A DNA stretch of 64,000 bases, from NCBI GenBank assembly GCA_021151835.1, contig JAGKWO010000007.1, positions 138,797-202,796 of the forward strand. Direction: 5' to 3'. Source of the DNA: Gammaproteobacteria bacterium. GTDB lineage: Bacteria > Pseudomonadota > Gammaproteobacteria > Pseudomonadales > Cellvibrionaceae. Both the position numbers and the translations under genes were made by a program. The first letter of the stretch is position 1; the number at the start of each line of letters is the position of its first letter. The notes under the pieces were generated by a model, which was not told the origin of the DNA, did not search any database, and saw only the letters and a list, made by a program, of their open reading frames with translations. Shown here piece after piece: positions 33,147 to 42,001 of the stretch.

Positions 33147-34457
33147 ATGAATACATCAACCCTGTTAGCCAATACCAACAATAGCCGCGCCCTTTACCGC
33201 ACCATCTGGCGCTGGCATTTCTACGCTGGCATTTTCAGTATCCCCTTTGTGATTTTACTTTCGATCACCGGCGCCATTTATTTATTCAAACCCTATTACG
33301 AAAGCTGGCAAGAAAACCAGTTCCATAATTTGCCAGTAAGTGGCGAGCGCTTGCCTGCGAATAAACAAATACAAGCGGCGATTGATTCAATCCCTAATGG
33401 AAAATTCCTTAGCTATCGCCTGCCACAAAACACCAATGAATCGGTATTGGTGAATGTGCAAGCGGAAAGTAACTGGCAAGTATTTGTAAACCCTTACACC
33501 GGTGATGTAGTCGGCAAACAGGAAAGCAGCTGGCAATTAATGAATATCGTAAAAACCATTCACGGCGAATTATTGTTGGGTACTACGGGCTCAATCCTGG
33601 TGGAACTCGCAGCCTGCTGGGCGATTGTATTAATTATCACCGGTTTATATTTATGGTGGCCGCGAAACGCCGATGGACTTGCCGGGGTAATTTATCCGCG
33701 CTTGCGCGAAGGAAAACGAATTTTCTGGCGTGATCTTCACGCGGTTACTGGCATCTGGATTTCAACCCTCGCATTATTTTTGTTAATTACCGGTTTGCCC
33801 TGGGCATTGGTATGGGGCGCTGCATTAAAAGAAGTTCGCGCCTTTGAAATAGCGCCGGTACAGCAAGACTGGACCCAAAGTCGTGCGCAGGAACATCAAC
33901 ACTGGCGCGCGCAGGCCAGTGATAGTTTTAATTTAACGCCGGAAATTTTATTGAGTGCAGGAAAATTACAACTTGCACCGCCAGTAGAGCTCAGTATTGC
34001 TAATGCCCATCACAACTCCTGGAAAGCTTCTTCGCAAAGCCAGAACCGCCCGCAACGTGCGGATGTATGGATAAGCAACGATGGCGCTATCGAAAAACAA
34101 TCCGGTTTTGCCGAGAAAAAATTAATTGATAAAGCCATAGGTGTTGGCATTGCCGCGCACGAGGGATATTTGTTTGGCTGGTTTAACCTGGTGTTGGGTG
34201 TACTCACCTGTGCCGGGTTAATTTTGATCAGTGTCAGCGGCTTTATTTTATGGCGCCGCAGGAAACCGGAAGGTGTATTGGGTGCGCCGCCTGTATTGCC
34301 TGCGAATATTGGTATTGCGGTCGTTGCTATTACGCTTGGTTTGGCGGTACTACTGCCATTGTTAGCGATTTCACTGATTATTTTGTTGGCAATCGAATTT
34401 GCATTCTTGCGGCGAGTTGGCCCAATCAATCATTGGTTGGGGTTGAATAAAAGTTAA
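33147..34457 (+). CDS. PepSY-associated transmembrane protein
   Basis: A 436-residue inner membrane protein with four main helices: WHFYAGIFSIPFVILLSITG at the start, two central helices around WAIVLIITGLYLWWP and the C-terminal FILWRRRKPEG region, with two extra helices at the end. A PepSY domain occupies the first periplasmic loop (near residues 60-130). Histidines in RDLHAVTG and TIHGELL fit the haem-binding, reductase-like group found beside TonB receptors and proposed to reduce imported ferric siderophores. ATG 33147 has AAGG ten bases upstream. Confidence 0.85.
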   Translation: MNTSTLLANTNNSRALYRTIWRWHFYAGIFSIPFVILLSITGAIYLFKPYYESWQENQFHNLPVSGERLPANKQIQAAIDSIPNGKFLSYRLPQNTNESVLVNVQAESNWQVFVNPYTGDVVGKQESSWQLMNIVKTIHGELLLGTTGSILVELAACWAIVLIITGLYLWWPRNADGLAGVIYPRLREGKRIFWRDLHAVTGIWISTLALFLLITGLPWALVWGAALKEVRAFEIAPVQQDWTQSRAQEHQHWRAQASDSFNLTPEILLSAGKLQLAPPVELSIANAHHNSWKASSQSQNRPQRADVWISNDGAIEKQSGFAEKKLIDKAIGVGIAAHEGYLFGWFNLVLGVLTCAGLILISVSGFILWRRRKPEGVLGAPPVLPANIGIAVVAITLGLAVLLPLLAISLIILLAIEFAFLRRVGPINHWLGLNKS

Positions 34458-34820
34458 CAGAATCAAAAGCAATCACTTCTGGAAGAGATATAATTTTATT
34501 GTCGCGTAATTCTTCTTGTCTTCACAATGCTGCCCTGATGATCATAAGGCCGTGTGCGTTATGTAACAGGGTGTAATCGAAATTCGATTGCCTGCACTGT
34601 AGCTTCTCTACGGCGTTTCTACCAAACGCAAATTCCCGATGACGACCTTCCCCCGCTTTAAGCGGGGGAAGCCGTTGATTTTTATGCTGTGTACAGGCTA
34701 CGCCGTTAATCCTGATTGGCAGATTCCTTACTGCCCAAATCGCTGCGACAAATGGTGGCCGGTAAAAAACCTATAAAAATCGTTACCAGTAATTAATTAT
34801 ATTTTCTCCTGGAGAAATTT
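34458..34820. other. Intergenic region with a long palindrome
   Basis: Non-coding stretch of 363 bases. It holds a perfect 12-base palindromic stem at 34647-34671 (CTTCCCCCGCTT / AAGCGGGGGAAG) followed by TTGATTTTTATG, which may be a terminator for the TonB-PepSY transcript. The multicopper oxidase promoter should lie in the AT-rich last 60 bases. Confidence 0.55.
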
Positions 34821-36815
34821 ATGCCCATTGCGCATTTTTCTGATTTACATAAGGCAAGTGTCTCACTCGCATTAGGTTGCATTGCACTGTTAAGCCCGAT
34901 AACGATGGCTGACAGTGCAGCGATAGATGCTCCGGCAGAGGTATTAAAACTTGATGAACTAAAAAGTGTTGATGTGCTACAAGTGCGCAACCCGGCTGAC
35001 TACAATGCCAATGCACCATTTAAAACCGCGCGCAATAACCTTACGGTTGCCGCGCAAAGAGGCACAGAAGATGTTGCCTATAATTTACCTATCGACTACA
35101 GCGATGGCACTATCTACAACCCGGCGACAGGTAAGCATGACAAAGTCCATTTACGCGCGTACAACGGCAAATTTATTGCACCGGCCGTTATTATGAACCC
35201 CGGTCAAACCGTGCGTTTTAATTTAATTAATAAATTGCCTGTACCAAAGGTGAATTGCGCGCGTGCTGATATGAACACCCCGGCACCACCTACCTGTTTT
35301 AATGAAACCAACCTGCATTCCCACGGCTTATGGATATCACCAACTGGCAATAGCGATAATGTGTTGTTGTCAATTGATCCTGGCGTTGCATTTGAATACG
35401 AATATAACGTTCCTGCTGATCATCCCGCCGGTACATTCTGGTATCACCCGCACACTCATGGTTCTACCGCGATGCAAGTGGCGAGTGGCATGTCTGGTGC
35501 ACTGATTGTAAAAGGCGCGCGCAAGCCGACACCAGAGAGTAATGGCGATATAGATACATTACTTGAGCCGTTGGTTGGCGCCGGTGGAGTGGAAGAAGAA
35601 ATAAAATTACTCCAGCAAATACCTTACGCTTGTTTTGACTCGAAAGGAAAAATTAAACAAACCGAAAAAGGAATCTGGATCTGTGAAGACGGTGACATTG
35701 GCATTGTGGAAAATTTTGATTTGCAGGTAGGTGATCCCAATGCATGGGAAAAGTCGGGGCGTTACACATTGATTAATGGGCAAGCGCGGGCGCGTATTAA
35801 TGCGCGTGCCGGTCAATTGTATCGTTGGCGGTTAATTGATGCGGGGTTTAATGAAACCGTCAATTTGCGTATTCGTGAAATTAAAAGCACTAAAAATAGC
35901 ATTGAGTTGGCTTCAGCGGGTGAGTTGAGTAAAAGCAGTATTGAAAAAACCTGCAACGGAACAGAAGTAACACAATTTGAAATAGCGAGTGATGGTTTAA
36001 CCCATAAAAACATCATCAAGAAAAATATCAATGTGCTACAGCCAGGTTATCGTAGCGATATCTTATTTAGTTTGCCTAAAAAAGGTATTTACTGTGTTTA
36101 TGATGATGAATCTACCTCGCCAGCGGCAAATGTGAGTGCGACGCGGGAAAATCCCAAAGTCCTTGCGATTATTGTTGCCAAAGGTGCTGATGTCGTAAAT
36201 GACCAGGAAAAATTCCTGAAGGATACGTTAATTGATTTGGCGGAAAAGCAATTTGATGGGCCAATAGAAAAAACTATCATTGATGATTTGCAAAAAATGG
36301 AACTGAATAAATTTGTTCCCCATCAGGATATTACTCTTCCCGAGATCCTGGCATCGAATCAGAAGCCGGTCTATATCGAATTCAATCTGGTTTTCTCCAA
36401 AGATAATTCGCCAACTGTCCCGACACAATTCCTTATTAATAATTCGGCATTCCAGATGGGGCGCATTGACCAAACCCTGACATTGGGTGCGGCGCAAACC
36501 TGGTTCCTGTCGTCAAAAAGTGTTAACCATCCATTCCATATCCACGTTAATCCATTCCAGATTGTCAGTATTAAAAGCAAAGACGGAAAACCTCTGGACC
36601 CGCAATACCAAAATCTGGTGGGCACCTGGAAGGATACACTTTTCATTAATACCGATGTGATTGTTGAAACACGCACCCGCTATGAGCGTTACATTGGTGA
36701 ATACGTATTGCATTGCCATATTCTTGAGCATGAGGATCAGGGCATGATGCAAAGTGTTCAGGTGGTGCTGCCCAGAAACACCAGTGGTGGCGGCCATGCA
36801 GGTCATCATCATTAA
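34821..36815 (+). CDS. Multicopper oxidase, exported
   Basis: A 664-residue laccase-like oxidase with a signal peptide cleaved near residue 30. All four copper clusters are visible: NLHSHG near residue 168, YHPHTHG near 210, HPFHIHVNPF near 570 and HCHILEHEDQGM near 634. It is longer than CueO-type enzymes because of extra loops around residues 235-290 and 340-400. The His-rich tail (GGGHAGHHH) could bind metal. GGAG lies six bases before the ATG. Copper/iron detoxification or phenol oxidation are both possible. Confidence 0.9.
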   Translation: MPIAHFSDLHKASVSLALGCIALLSPITMADSAAIDAPAEVLKLDELKSVDVLQVRNPADYNANAPFKTARNNLTVAAQRGTEDVAYNLPIDYSDGTIYNPATGKHDKVHLRAYNGKFIAPAVIMNPGQTVRFNLINKLPVPKVNCARADMNTPAPPTCFNETNLHSHGLWISPTGNSDNVLLSIDPGVAFEYEYNVPADHPAGTFWYHPHTHGSTAMQVASGMSGALIVKGARKPTPESNGDIDTLLEPLVGAGGVEEEIKLLQQIPYACFDSKGKIKQTEKGIWICEDGDIGIVENFDLQVGDPNAWEKSGRYTLINGQARARINARAGQLYRWRLIDAGFNETVNLRIREIKSTKNSIELASAGELSKSSIEKTCNGTEVTQFEIASDGLTHKNIIKKNINVLQPGYRSDILFSLPKKGIYCVYDDESTSPAANVSATRENPKVLAIIVAKGADVVNDQEKFLKDTLIDLAEKQFDGPIEKTIIDDLQKMELNKFVPHQDITLPEILASNQKPVYIEFNLVFSKDNSPTVPTQFLINNSAFQMGRIDQTLTLGAAQTWFLSSKSVNHPFHIHVNPFQIVSIKSKDGKPLDPQYQNLVGTWKDTLFINTDVIVETRTRYERYIGEYVLHCHILEHEDQGMMQSVQVVLPRNTSGGGHAGHHH

Positions 36816-36988
36816 TTAAATACCGATTGTTTTTTATTGTTAGGGCGGTACCGTTGGTGTCGCTCTAATATGTAAATCGCTTTACTTATCCCATCAAAAA
36901 ATTCACGTAGCTGATTAATTACGTTACGTACTCACCGCGCTTATTTTTTTCCTCCTTTAGTATTAATGAGTATTATCAATTTAGTTGA
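36816..36988. other. AT-rich intergenic stretch after the oxidase
   Basis: No gene or clear terminator is visible. Base composition drops sharply to AT-rich from here to about 37400. Confidence 0.4.
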
Positions 36989-37406
36989 TAGTCAAATTTC
37001 AACGTTATATTACCTGACGCCATAATTGATGGTTTGCATAGTGTTGATAGTGCTTTATCGGCTTGGGTTATATCGGATAATTTTTTTGTAAATTTTACTA
37101 AGGTCAAAGCATTTTTACCGCGTGGAAATAGTGCAAATTTTAGTGCAGTGATATTTGTGCCGATTTTTTAACTCATAAGGGAACTAAAGCAGATGCCCCA
37201 GCGTCTGCAATAATATAGGTGATTTATTAAAAGCTGAATCAACCCTCCAGGTGAAAGGATTTTTATTCTGCACGCCTGCAAATGATAGCGTTGCTGATAT
37301 TGTCGGTATTGAACATTGGTTAGGTAATAAGTTAAGTAATCTCAATTACGCAATATCAGGAGCTACGCAATATCAGGTTGAAGAGTTAACAGGTTGGAGA
37401 TTTTAA
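36989..37406 (+). pseudogene. Probable decayed gene of unknown family
   Basis: Two coding-like fragments lie in different frames. The first runs between stops at 36989-36991 and 37169-37171 and includes ALSAWVISDNFFVNFTKVKA. The second is open from 37188 to a TAA at 37404-37406 and includes ADIVGIEHWLGNKLSNLNYA. Neither has a start codon with a ribosome site, and together they look like one gene broken by frameshifts. The second fragment contains a 13-base direct repeat (ACGCAATATCAGG twice near 37346 and 37366). I recognise no family. Confidence 0.4.
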
Positions 37407-37590
37407 TATGTTCCATAAATATGTCCCTCATCGACTAGCTAATGATTGGTTGTGGCATCGCAACAACAAAATGGCAAATCATGCCGCGGTGTTAAGCCAC
37501 AAAGAGCAATATGAAAACCCTCTTCATTCAAGTACATCAGATCATCCGTTTTTTAATCAACAATCCAGTAACAACCCAGAGGAAATAGCC

Positions 37591-37974
37591 ATGCAAACAG
37601 CAAGCACTAAAGACAGCATTGTTAAAAAATTGGGATTCAACTCTGCTAAAGGCGATGCAGTTCAGGAGAAATCAGCCGAAGTGGTGCAGGACTTCCGCAC
37701 ATTTGTGCAGGATATTGAAAACCTGATAAGAGCTACTGCAGACTTGAGTGGTGAAGATTTGGCAAAAGCAAAAGCTAAATTGAATGAGCGCATTTCTGTC
37801 GCCAAGAAAACCCTGGAAGGCCTTGGCAGCACTATCGCAGAACGCGCCAGCCAAACAGCCACCACTGCAAATAATTATGTGCATGAGAAACCATGGCCAG
37901 TGATTGGCGCCAGCGCGGCAATCGGCTTCCTGGCTGGTTATTTGCTAACGGGCAGCAGCCGTCGCGACGAATAA
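37591..37974 (+). CDS. DUF883 family protein (ElaB/YqjD-like)
   Basis: A 127-residue protein with a helical amphipathic body and a C-terminal membrane helix after the family motif VHEKPWPVIGASAAIGFLAG. ElaB/YqjD proteins anchor to the inner membrane and associate with ribosomes in stationary phase. AGAGGA lies seven bases before ATG 37591. The frame is open to an ATG at 37408 that also has a GGAG site and would add 61 polar residues, so a longer form is possible. Confidence 0.82.
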   Translation: MQTASTKDSIVKKLGFNSAKGDAVQEKSAEVVQDFRTFVQDIENLIRATADLSGEDLAKAKAKLNERISVAKKTLEGLGSTIAERASQTATTANNYVHEKPWPVIGASAAIGFLAGYLLTGSSRRDE

Positions 37975-37996
37975 TTTTGTCGTTGATCGCTACTAG

Positions 37997-38024
37997 GCCA
38001 TTACCGCGAGGTAATGGCTTTTGC
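37997..38024 (+). terminator. Terminator after DUF883 gene
   Basis: GCCATTACC and GGTAATGGC pair across GCGA and are followed by TTTTGCGTTT. Confidence 0.8.
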
Positions 38025-38083
38025 GTTTCTGCTCTCCCCGATTTTCTTTTGGCTTCATACTGCCTGCCTAAACTATTGTAATG

Positions 38084-38099
38084 CTGTATTTATATACAG
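38084..38099 (+). promoter_or_regulatory. LexA (SOS) box
   Basis: CTGTATTTATATACAG fits the gammaproteobacterial consensus CTGT-N8-ACAG exactly, with an AT-only centre. It lies 35 bases before the chosen start of the radical-SAM repair gene, where it would cover the -10 region. SOS control is a strong prediction from the site. Confidence 0.88.
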
Positions 38100-38133
38100 T
38101 ATCATGGGTTGTCCTTCTTTTTGGCCCGACACC

Positions 38134-39375
38134 ATGAGCACTATCCTTGAAAAGCTTCGTATCCTCTCCGATGCAGCAAAATACGATGCCTCTTGTTCCT
38201 CCAGCGGCAGTAAGCGCGCGAATACTAATAAAGGGCTTGGAAATGCGGAAGGCATGGGGATTTGCCATAGCTATACAGAAGATGGTCGTTGTGTGTCCCT
38301 GCTTAAAATCCTGTTTACCAATCACTGTATTTACGATTGCGCTTACTGTGTGAGCCGGCGTAGCAATGATGTCAAGCGCGCCGCGTTTACGGTTGAAGAT
38401 GTAGTTGACCTGACGATTAATTTTTATCGCCGCAATTATATCGAGGGGCTATTCCTCAGCTCGGGTATTTTTAAAAATGCAGATTACACCATGGAGCGAC
38501 TGGTGCGTGTGGCGCGGGTACTACGCACGCAGCACAACTTCAATGGTTATATTCATGTGAAAGCCATTCCCGGTGCCAGCCCCGAATTATTGCACGAGGC
38601 CGGGTTATACGCTGATCGGCTGAGCGTGAATATCGAAATTCCTTCTGAAGCCAGCTTGCAAAAAGTCGCACCCGAAAAAAACTACAGCGACATCATCACG
38701 CCCATGAATTATTTACGCAGTGAAAAAGAAAAATACACCGATGAAAAACCGCATATAAAAAGTGCGCCATTATTTTTGCCAGCCGGCCAAAGCACGCAAC
38801 TGATTGTTGGTGCATCGCCAGAAAATGATCGGCATATTTTGCGTCTGGCCAATAGTCTCTATCAAAAGCAGAAATTGAAACGGGTTTATTATTCGGGATA
38901 TGTGCCCATTGCTACCGATAATCGTGTGCCCGATTTATCGGCGCCGCCACTGGTGCGTGAAAACCGTATTTACCAGGCCGATTGGTTGTTGCGATTTTAT
39001 GGTTTTGCCGTCGATGAAATTGTGGATGAAAAGACCCCCGACCTGGATTTGGAAATCGATCCAAAGTTAAGTTACGCCTTACGCCATCCTGAAAAGTTTC
39101 CAGTAGACATTAATCGCGCTGATTATGAAATGGTGTTGCGGGTCCCGGGAATCGGGGTCAAGTCCGCGAAGAAAATTATCAGCTCCCGCCGGCATCAACG
39201 TTTGCATGTTGATCATTTGCAGAAAATGGGTGTCGTATTGAAGCGGGCGCGATATTTCATTAATTGCCCCGGGGTAGCAATCAATCCGGGTAATTTGCCG
39301 GTAGATAACCTGCGGCAAGCCATTATTGCCAGCGATAAAGCGCCTGCGGCAGCGCAATTGGGTTTATTCGGATAA
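38134..39375 (+). CDS. Putative DNA modification/repair radical SAM protein
   Basis: A 413-residue radical SAM enzyme of the group paired with a DUF4130-type partner (TIGR03916-like). The iron-sulphur motif reads CIYDCAYC (CxxxCxxC), preceded by the conserved GMGICHSYTEDGRCVSLLK. A C-terminal helix-hairpin-helix (RVPGIGVKSAKKI) suggests DNA binding. I chose ATG 38134. ATG 38104 is nearly on the LexA box and 38014 lies upstream of it. The partner gene follows four bases after the stop. The SOS box supports a repair role. The lesion handled is not known. Confidence 0.88.
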   Translation: MSTILEKLRILSDAAKYDASCSSSGSKRANTNKGLGNAEGMGICHSYTEDGRCVSLLKILFTNHCIYDCAYCVSRRSNDVKRAAFTVEDVVDLTINFYRRNYIEGLFLSSGIFKNADYTMERLVRVARVLRTQHNFNGYIHVKAIPGASPELLHEAGLYADRLSVNIEIPSEASLQKVAPEKNYSDIITPMNYLRSEKEKYTDEKPHIKSAPLFLPAGQSTQLIVGASPENDRHILRLANSLYQKQKLKRVYYSGYVPIATDNRVPDLSAPPLVRENRIYQADWLLRFYGFAVDEIVDEKTPDLDLEIDPKLSYALRHPEKFPVDINRADYEMVLRVPGIGVKSAKKIISSRRHQRLHVDHLQKMGVVLKRARYFINCPGVAINPGNLPVDNLRQAIIASDKAPAAAQLGLFG

Positions 39376-39379
39376 GGTT

Positions 39380-40162
39380 ATGGTTTTTATTTATGACGGC
39401 AGCTATGAAGGATTGCTTAGTTGTATCTTCATGATTTTTAAAAATCGTGTCGCTCCCGTTGCTATTGATGCCGAAGCAAATCGCCAGTTTACCTTATTGG
39501 ATACGGCTACGCGCGTGACCACTAATGATGAATGGGCAGAACGGGTAATGAAGGGAATTGATGCGCGTGCCGGTGCGCAGGCGTCTACCCTGGTATATAA
39601 AATATTTTTATCTGAATTGCCGCTGTGTGAAATGCTCGTGTATCAGGTGGTGCAAGCAATTATCCACACAGGAGATGCAAGTATTCTGGAGAATTTTGCC
39701 AACCCCTTTATTTTGAAAGCAGCGCAAATTGAAAAAATGATTCATCGTGAAGTGCATCGTATGCATGCATTTGTGCGTTTCCAGAAGGGGCGGGATGGAT
39801 TGTTTTATGCGGCGATAGACCCGGATTTCAATGTGTTGCCATTAATTGGCGATCACTTTGAAAAGCGTTATGCGGATCAATCCTGGTTGATTTTTGATAC
39901 TCGTCGCCATTACGGGTTGTATTACGATCAGAAGGTGATGGAGTTTGTTAGTGCGGATGACCCGGTATTTGCGCTAAGCCCGGGCCTATTGCAGGAGAAT
40001 TCCTTTCAGGATGAAAAAGAAAAACAATACCAGGCGTTGTGGGAAAATTATTTTCATGCGGTAAATATCCGCGAGCGTAATAACACCAAATTACACCTGC
40101 GCCATATGCCGCGGCGCTACTGGAAATATTTAACGGAAAAACAAGGTTTATATAAGCGGTAA
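39380..40162 (+). CDS. DUF4130-type DNA metabolism protein, radical SAM partner
   Basis: A 260-residue protein matching the TIGR03915-like family always found next to the radical SAM repair protein. VFIYDGSYEGLLSCIF at the start, MIHREVHRMHAFVRFQ in the middle and LHLRHMPRRYWKYL at the end are typical. The C-terminal part resembles a uracil-DNA-glycosylase-like fold in the literature on this family. Its ATG lies four bases after the previous stop with TAAGG overlapping that stop, so the two are co-translated and share the SOS promoter. Confidence 0.88.
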   Translation: MVFIYDGSYEGLLSCIFMIFKNRVAPVAIDAEANRQFTLLDTATRVTTNDEWAERVMKGIDARAGAQASTLVYKIFLSELPLCEMLVYQVVQAIIHTGDASILENFANPFILKAAQIEKMIHREVHRMHAFVRFQKGRDGLFYAAIDPDFNVLPLIGDHFEKRYADQSWLIFDTRRHYGLYYDQKVMEFVSADDPVFALSPGLLQENSFQDEKEKQYQALWENYFHAVNIRERNNTKLHLRHMPRRYWKYLTEKQGLYKR

Positions 40163-40186
40163 TGCCGGAATTTAATGAGGACGATG

Positions 40187-40876
40187 ATGACTGCCGATCA
40201 AATTCAAATTGTTGCGCATTTGTTAGGGGCGTTAATTGCTGGCGGTATCATCGGATTGGAACGCAGTTATCATGGCCGCCCTGCCGGGTTTCGTACCCAC
40301 GCACTGGTTTGCCTTGCGTCAACGTTATTAATGATGGTGACCTATTACCAATGGAAATGGTTGCCTGACGTTCCGGTAGATACGATTCGCGCAGACCCTA
40401 CGCGCATGGCCCAGGGTATTATGACGGGCATAGGTTTCCTTGGCGCCGGCGTTATTTTCAAGGAAGGGTTGAGTGTGCGTGGGCTTACCACAGCGGCATC
40501 TATCTGGATTACCGCTGCAATCGGCATTTTAATTGGAATCGGTTTTTATTTGCCGGCGATTATCGCCACAGCGCTCACTGTCGGTGTGCTTTCAATTTTT
40601 CGCTCCATTGAAGCGATGTTGCCGAGCCAATCCTATATCCACCACCAAATCAGTTTTGATCGCCAGCAGGTTATGCCTGAACAGGAGCTAATTGAATTTT
40701 TGCAGCAACAGGGTTTTGCTGTATTAAATATTAGTTACCGCGTAAGGGATGATAATTATTTTGAATATCGGATGATTATTAAAACGTCGCATGCCAGAAA
40801 TGTATCGCAACTTGCCGAATTATGGCGCACCCATAAAAATGTGCGTGAATTTCGTATATCGCCAACGGGTGATTAA
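40187..40876 (+). CDS. MgtC/SapB family membrane protein
   Basis: A 229-residue protein with about five membrane helices and the MgtC signature: GGIIGLERSYHGRPAGFRTH and GIMTGIGFLGAGVIFKEG, followed by a C-terminal ACT-like cytoplasmic domain of about 80 residues. MgtC proteins modulate the F1F0 ATPase or magnesium homeostasis in some bacteria. Three starts are possible (40175, 40184, 40187). GAGG six bases upstream favours 40187. It may be read through from the repair pair. Confidence 0.88.
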   Translation: MTADQIQIVAHLLGALIAGGIIGLERSYHGRPAGFRTHALVCLASTLLMMVTYYQWKWLPDVPVDTIRADPTRMAQGIMTGIGFLGAGVIFKEGLSVRGLTTAASIWITAAIGILIGIGFYLPAIIATALTVGVLSIFRSIEAMLPSQSYIHHQISFDRQQVMPEQELIEFLQQQGFAVLNISYRVRDDNYFEYRMIIKTSHARNVSQLAELWRTHKNVREFRISPTGD

Positions 40877-40890
40877 TTGAAAATTACGGC

Positions 40891-40927
40891 GGGTAAAAAC
40901 AAAAAGCCAACCCGGTGGGGTTGGCTT
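40891..40927 (-). terminator. Terminator of the second PEP-CTERM gene
   Basis: On the minus strand AAGCCAACCC and GGGTTGGCTT pair around a four-base loop and are followed by TTTTGTTTTT. Confidence 0.88.
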
Positions 40928-40953
40928 CCTGGTTAAAGCATCGCTGGAAGTGG

Positions 40954-41742
40954 TTAGCTTATGCGTTTGCGGCCAAACCATAAACTTGCCAAACCAATTA
41001 ACAACAGTGCGAGATTTCCCGGTTCCGGGACTTCGGTAGGAATTTCATTAATGCCAAGGCGAATACGATAGCTGCCATCGTTATCATCGTATGCACCCGG
41101 TGGGCCGTTAAATCCAAAACCATCAGGAATCCCGAGTACTAAACGCGTTGCTCCGGTTGGGGCAATAAAAGTCTGGAAAAAATCAGCAGACGTTTTACCA
41201 TCGCCAATGTAAAAAACCTGACCCAATTCCGGTGTTAGCGACAGAAAATCCAGGCCCAGGCCGCCGGGGGTAAAGTCCAGCGTTGCAGGTGCGCCACTAA
41301 CGGGTATGGCATCGCTCAGGAATACACCAGCGAGCGCGCCCTGTGGACCAAGGTAACCGCTGATGCCACCCAATGAGGTCAGGCTGCTGCCGGTAAGGCC
41401 GTTACCGCTGGGGCCATAAAATGGATCGCCCACACCGTTAAAAAAGCTGATACCGCCCACAGCAGGATCGAGTGCGCGGATGATATCGCCGGCAACGACA
41501 GCAATCTCCGGTGGCAAGGTTTCCTTAATTTCTTCCGGTGTGCTGCCGCCATGGCGAACCAAATAATCACCTGGTCCTGTCCAGGGTTGGCTGGCGTCCG
41601 GAATGGTCAGGTCAGTGCGGCCGGCAAGGAATATCGCATCGCTGCCTTTAATCGTCAGGTCAATAATGGCTGCCTGTGAGGCCGGTGCCGCGAGAGCAGC
41701 TAGCAGCGTTAAACTGCCAAGCAGGTTTTTTTTGAAATTCAT
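40954..41742 (-). CDS. PEP-CTERM sorting domain protein
   Basis: A 262-residue exported protein. Signal peptide to about residue 24 (PASQAA), a Gly/Pro-rich beta domain of unknown family, and a PEP-CTERM tail (EVPEPGNLALLLIGLASLWF, then GRKRIS). Such proteins are cut by an exosortase and released or anchored at the surface, often with exopolysaccharide. No exosortase or PrsK/PrsR gene is in the window. It is a single-gene unit. Confidence 0.85.
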   Translation of the reverse strand: MNFKKNLLGSLTLLAALAAPASQAAIIDLTIKGSDAIFLAGRTDLTIPDASQPWTGPGDYLVRHGGSTPEEIKETLPPEIAVVAGDIIRALDPAVGGISFFNGVGDPFYGPSGNGLTGSSLTSLGGISGYLGPQGALAGVFLSDAIPVSGAPATLDFTPGGLGLDFLSLTPELGQVFYIGDGKTSADFFQTFIAPTGATRLVLGIPDGFGFNGPPGAYDDNDGSYRIRLGINEIPTEVPEPGNLALLLIGLASLWFGRKRIS

Positions 41743-42001
41743 AAAAATTCGCTCCTTAAAAAGAATGAAGTGTGCAATAGGAATCCTTGTGCTGGTAGGA
41801 CAATAGCGGTGATGGTAAGCACCGGGGAATCATTGCAAAAAATGTGCGGGATATTTTTTTTAATGATTCATCAATTGCTTAGCTCAATATGAGCGATGGG
41901 GCTGCAAAGGCAGCTGTAAAGATTCCCGATAGTAAGCGAAATAAATTGTGAAATTTGTCACAGCATTGTCAGGGCATCAAGCGATTGCAACAATTGCCTG
42001 T

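Noticed and set aside
41743..42001. Sigma-54 promoter before the second PEP-CTERM gene
   Set aside because: GGCAC/TTGC-like elements are present but not at the required 12/24 spacing.
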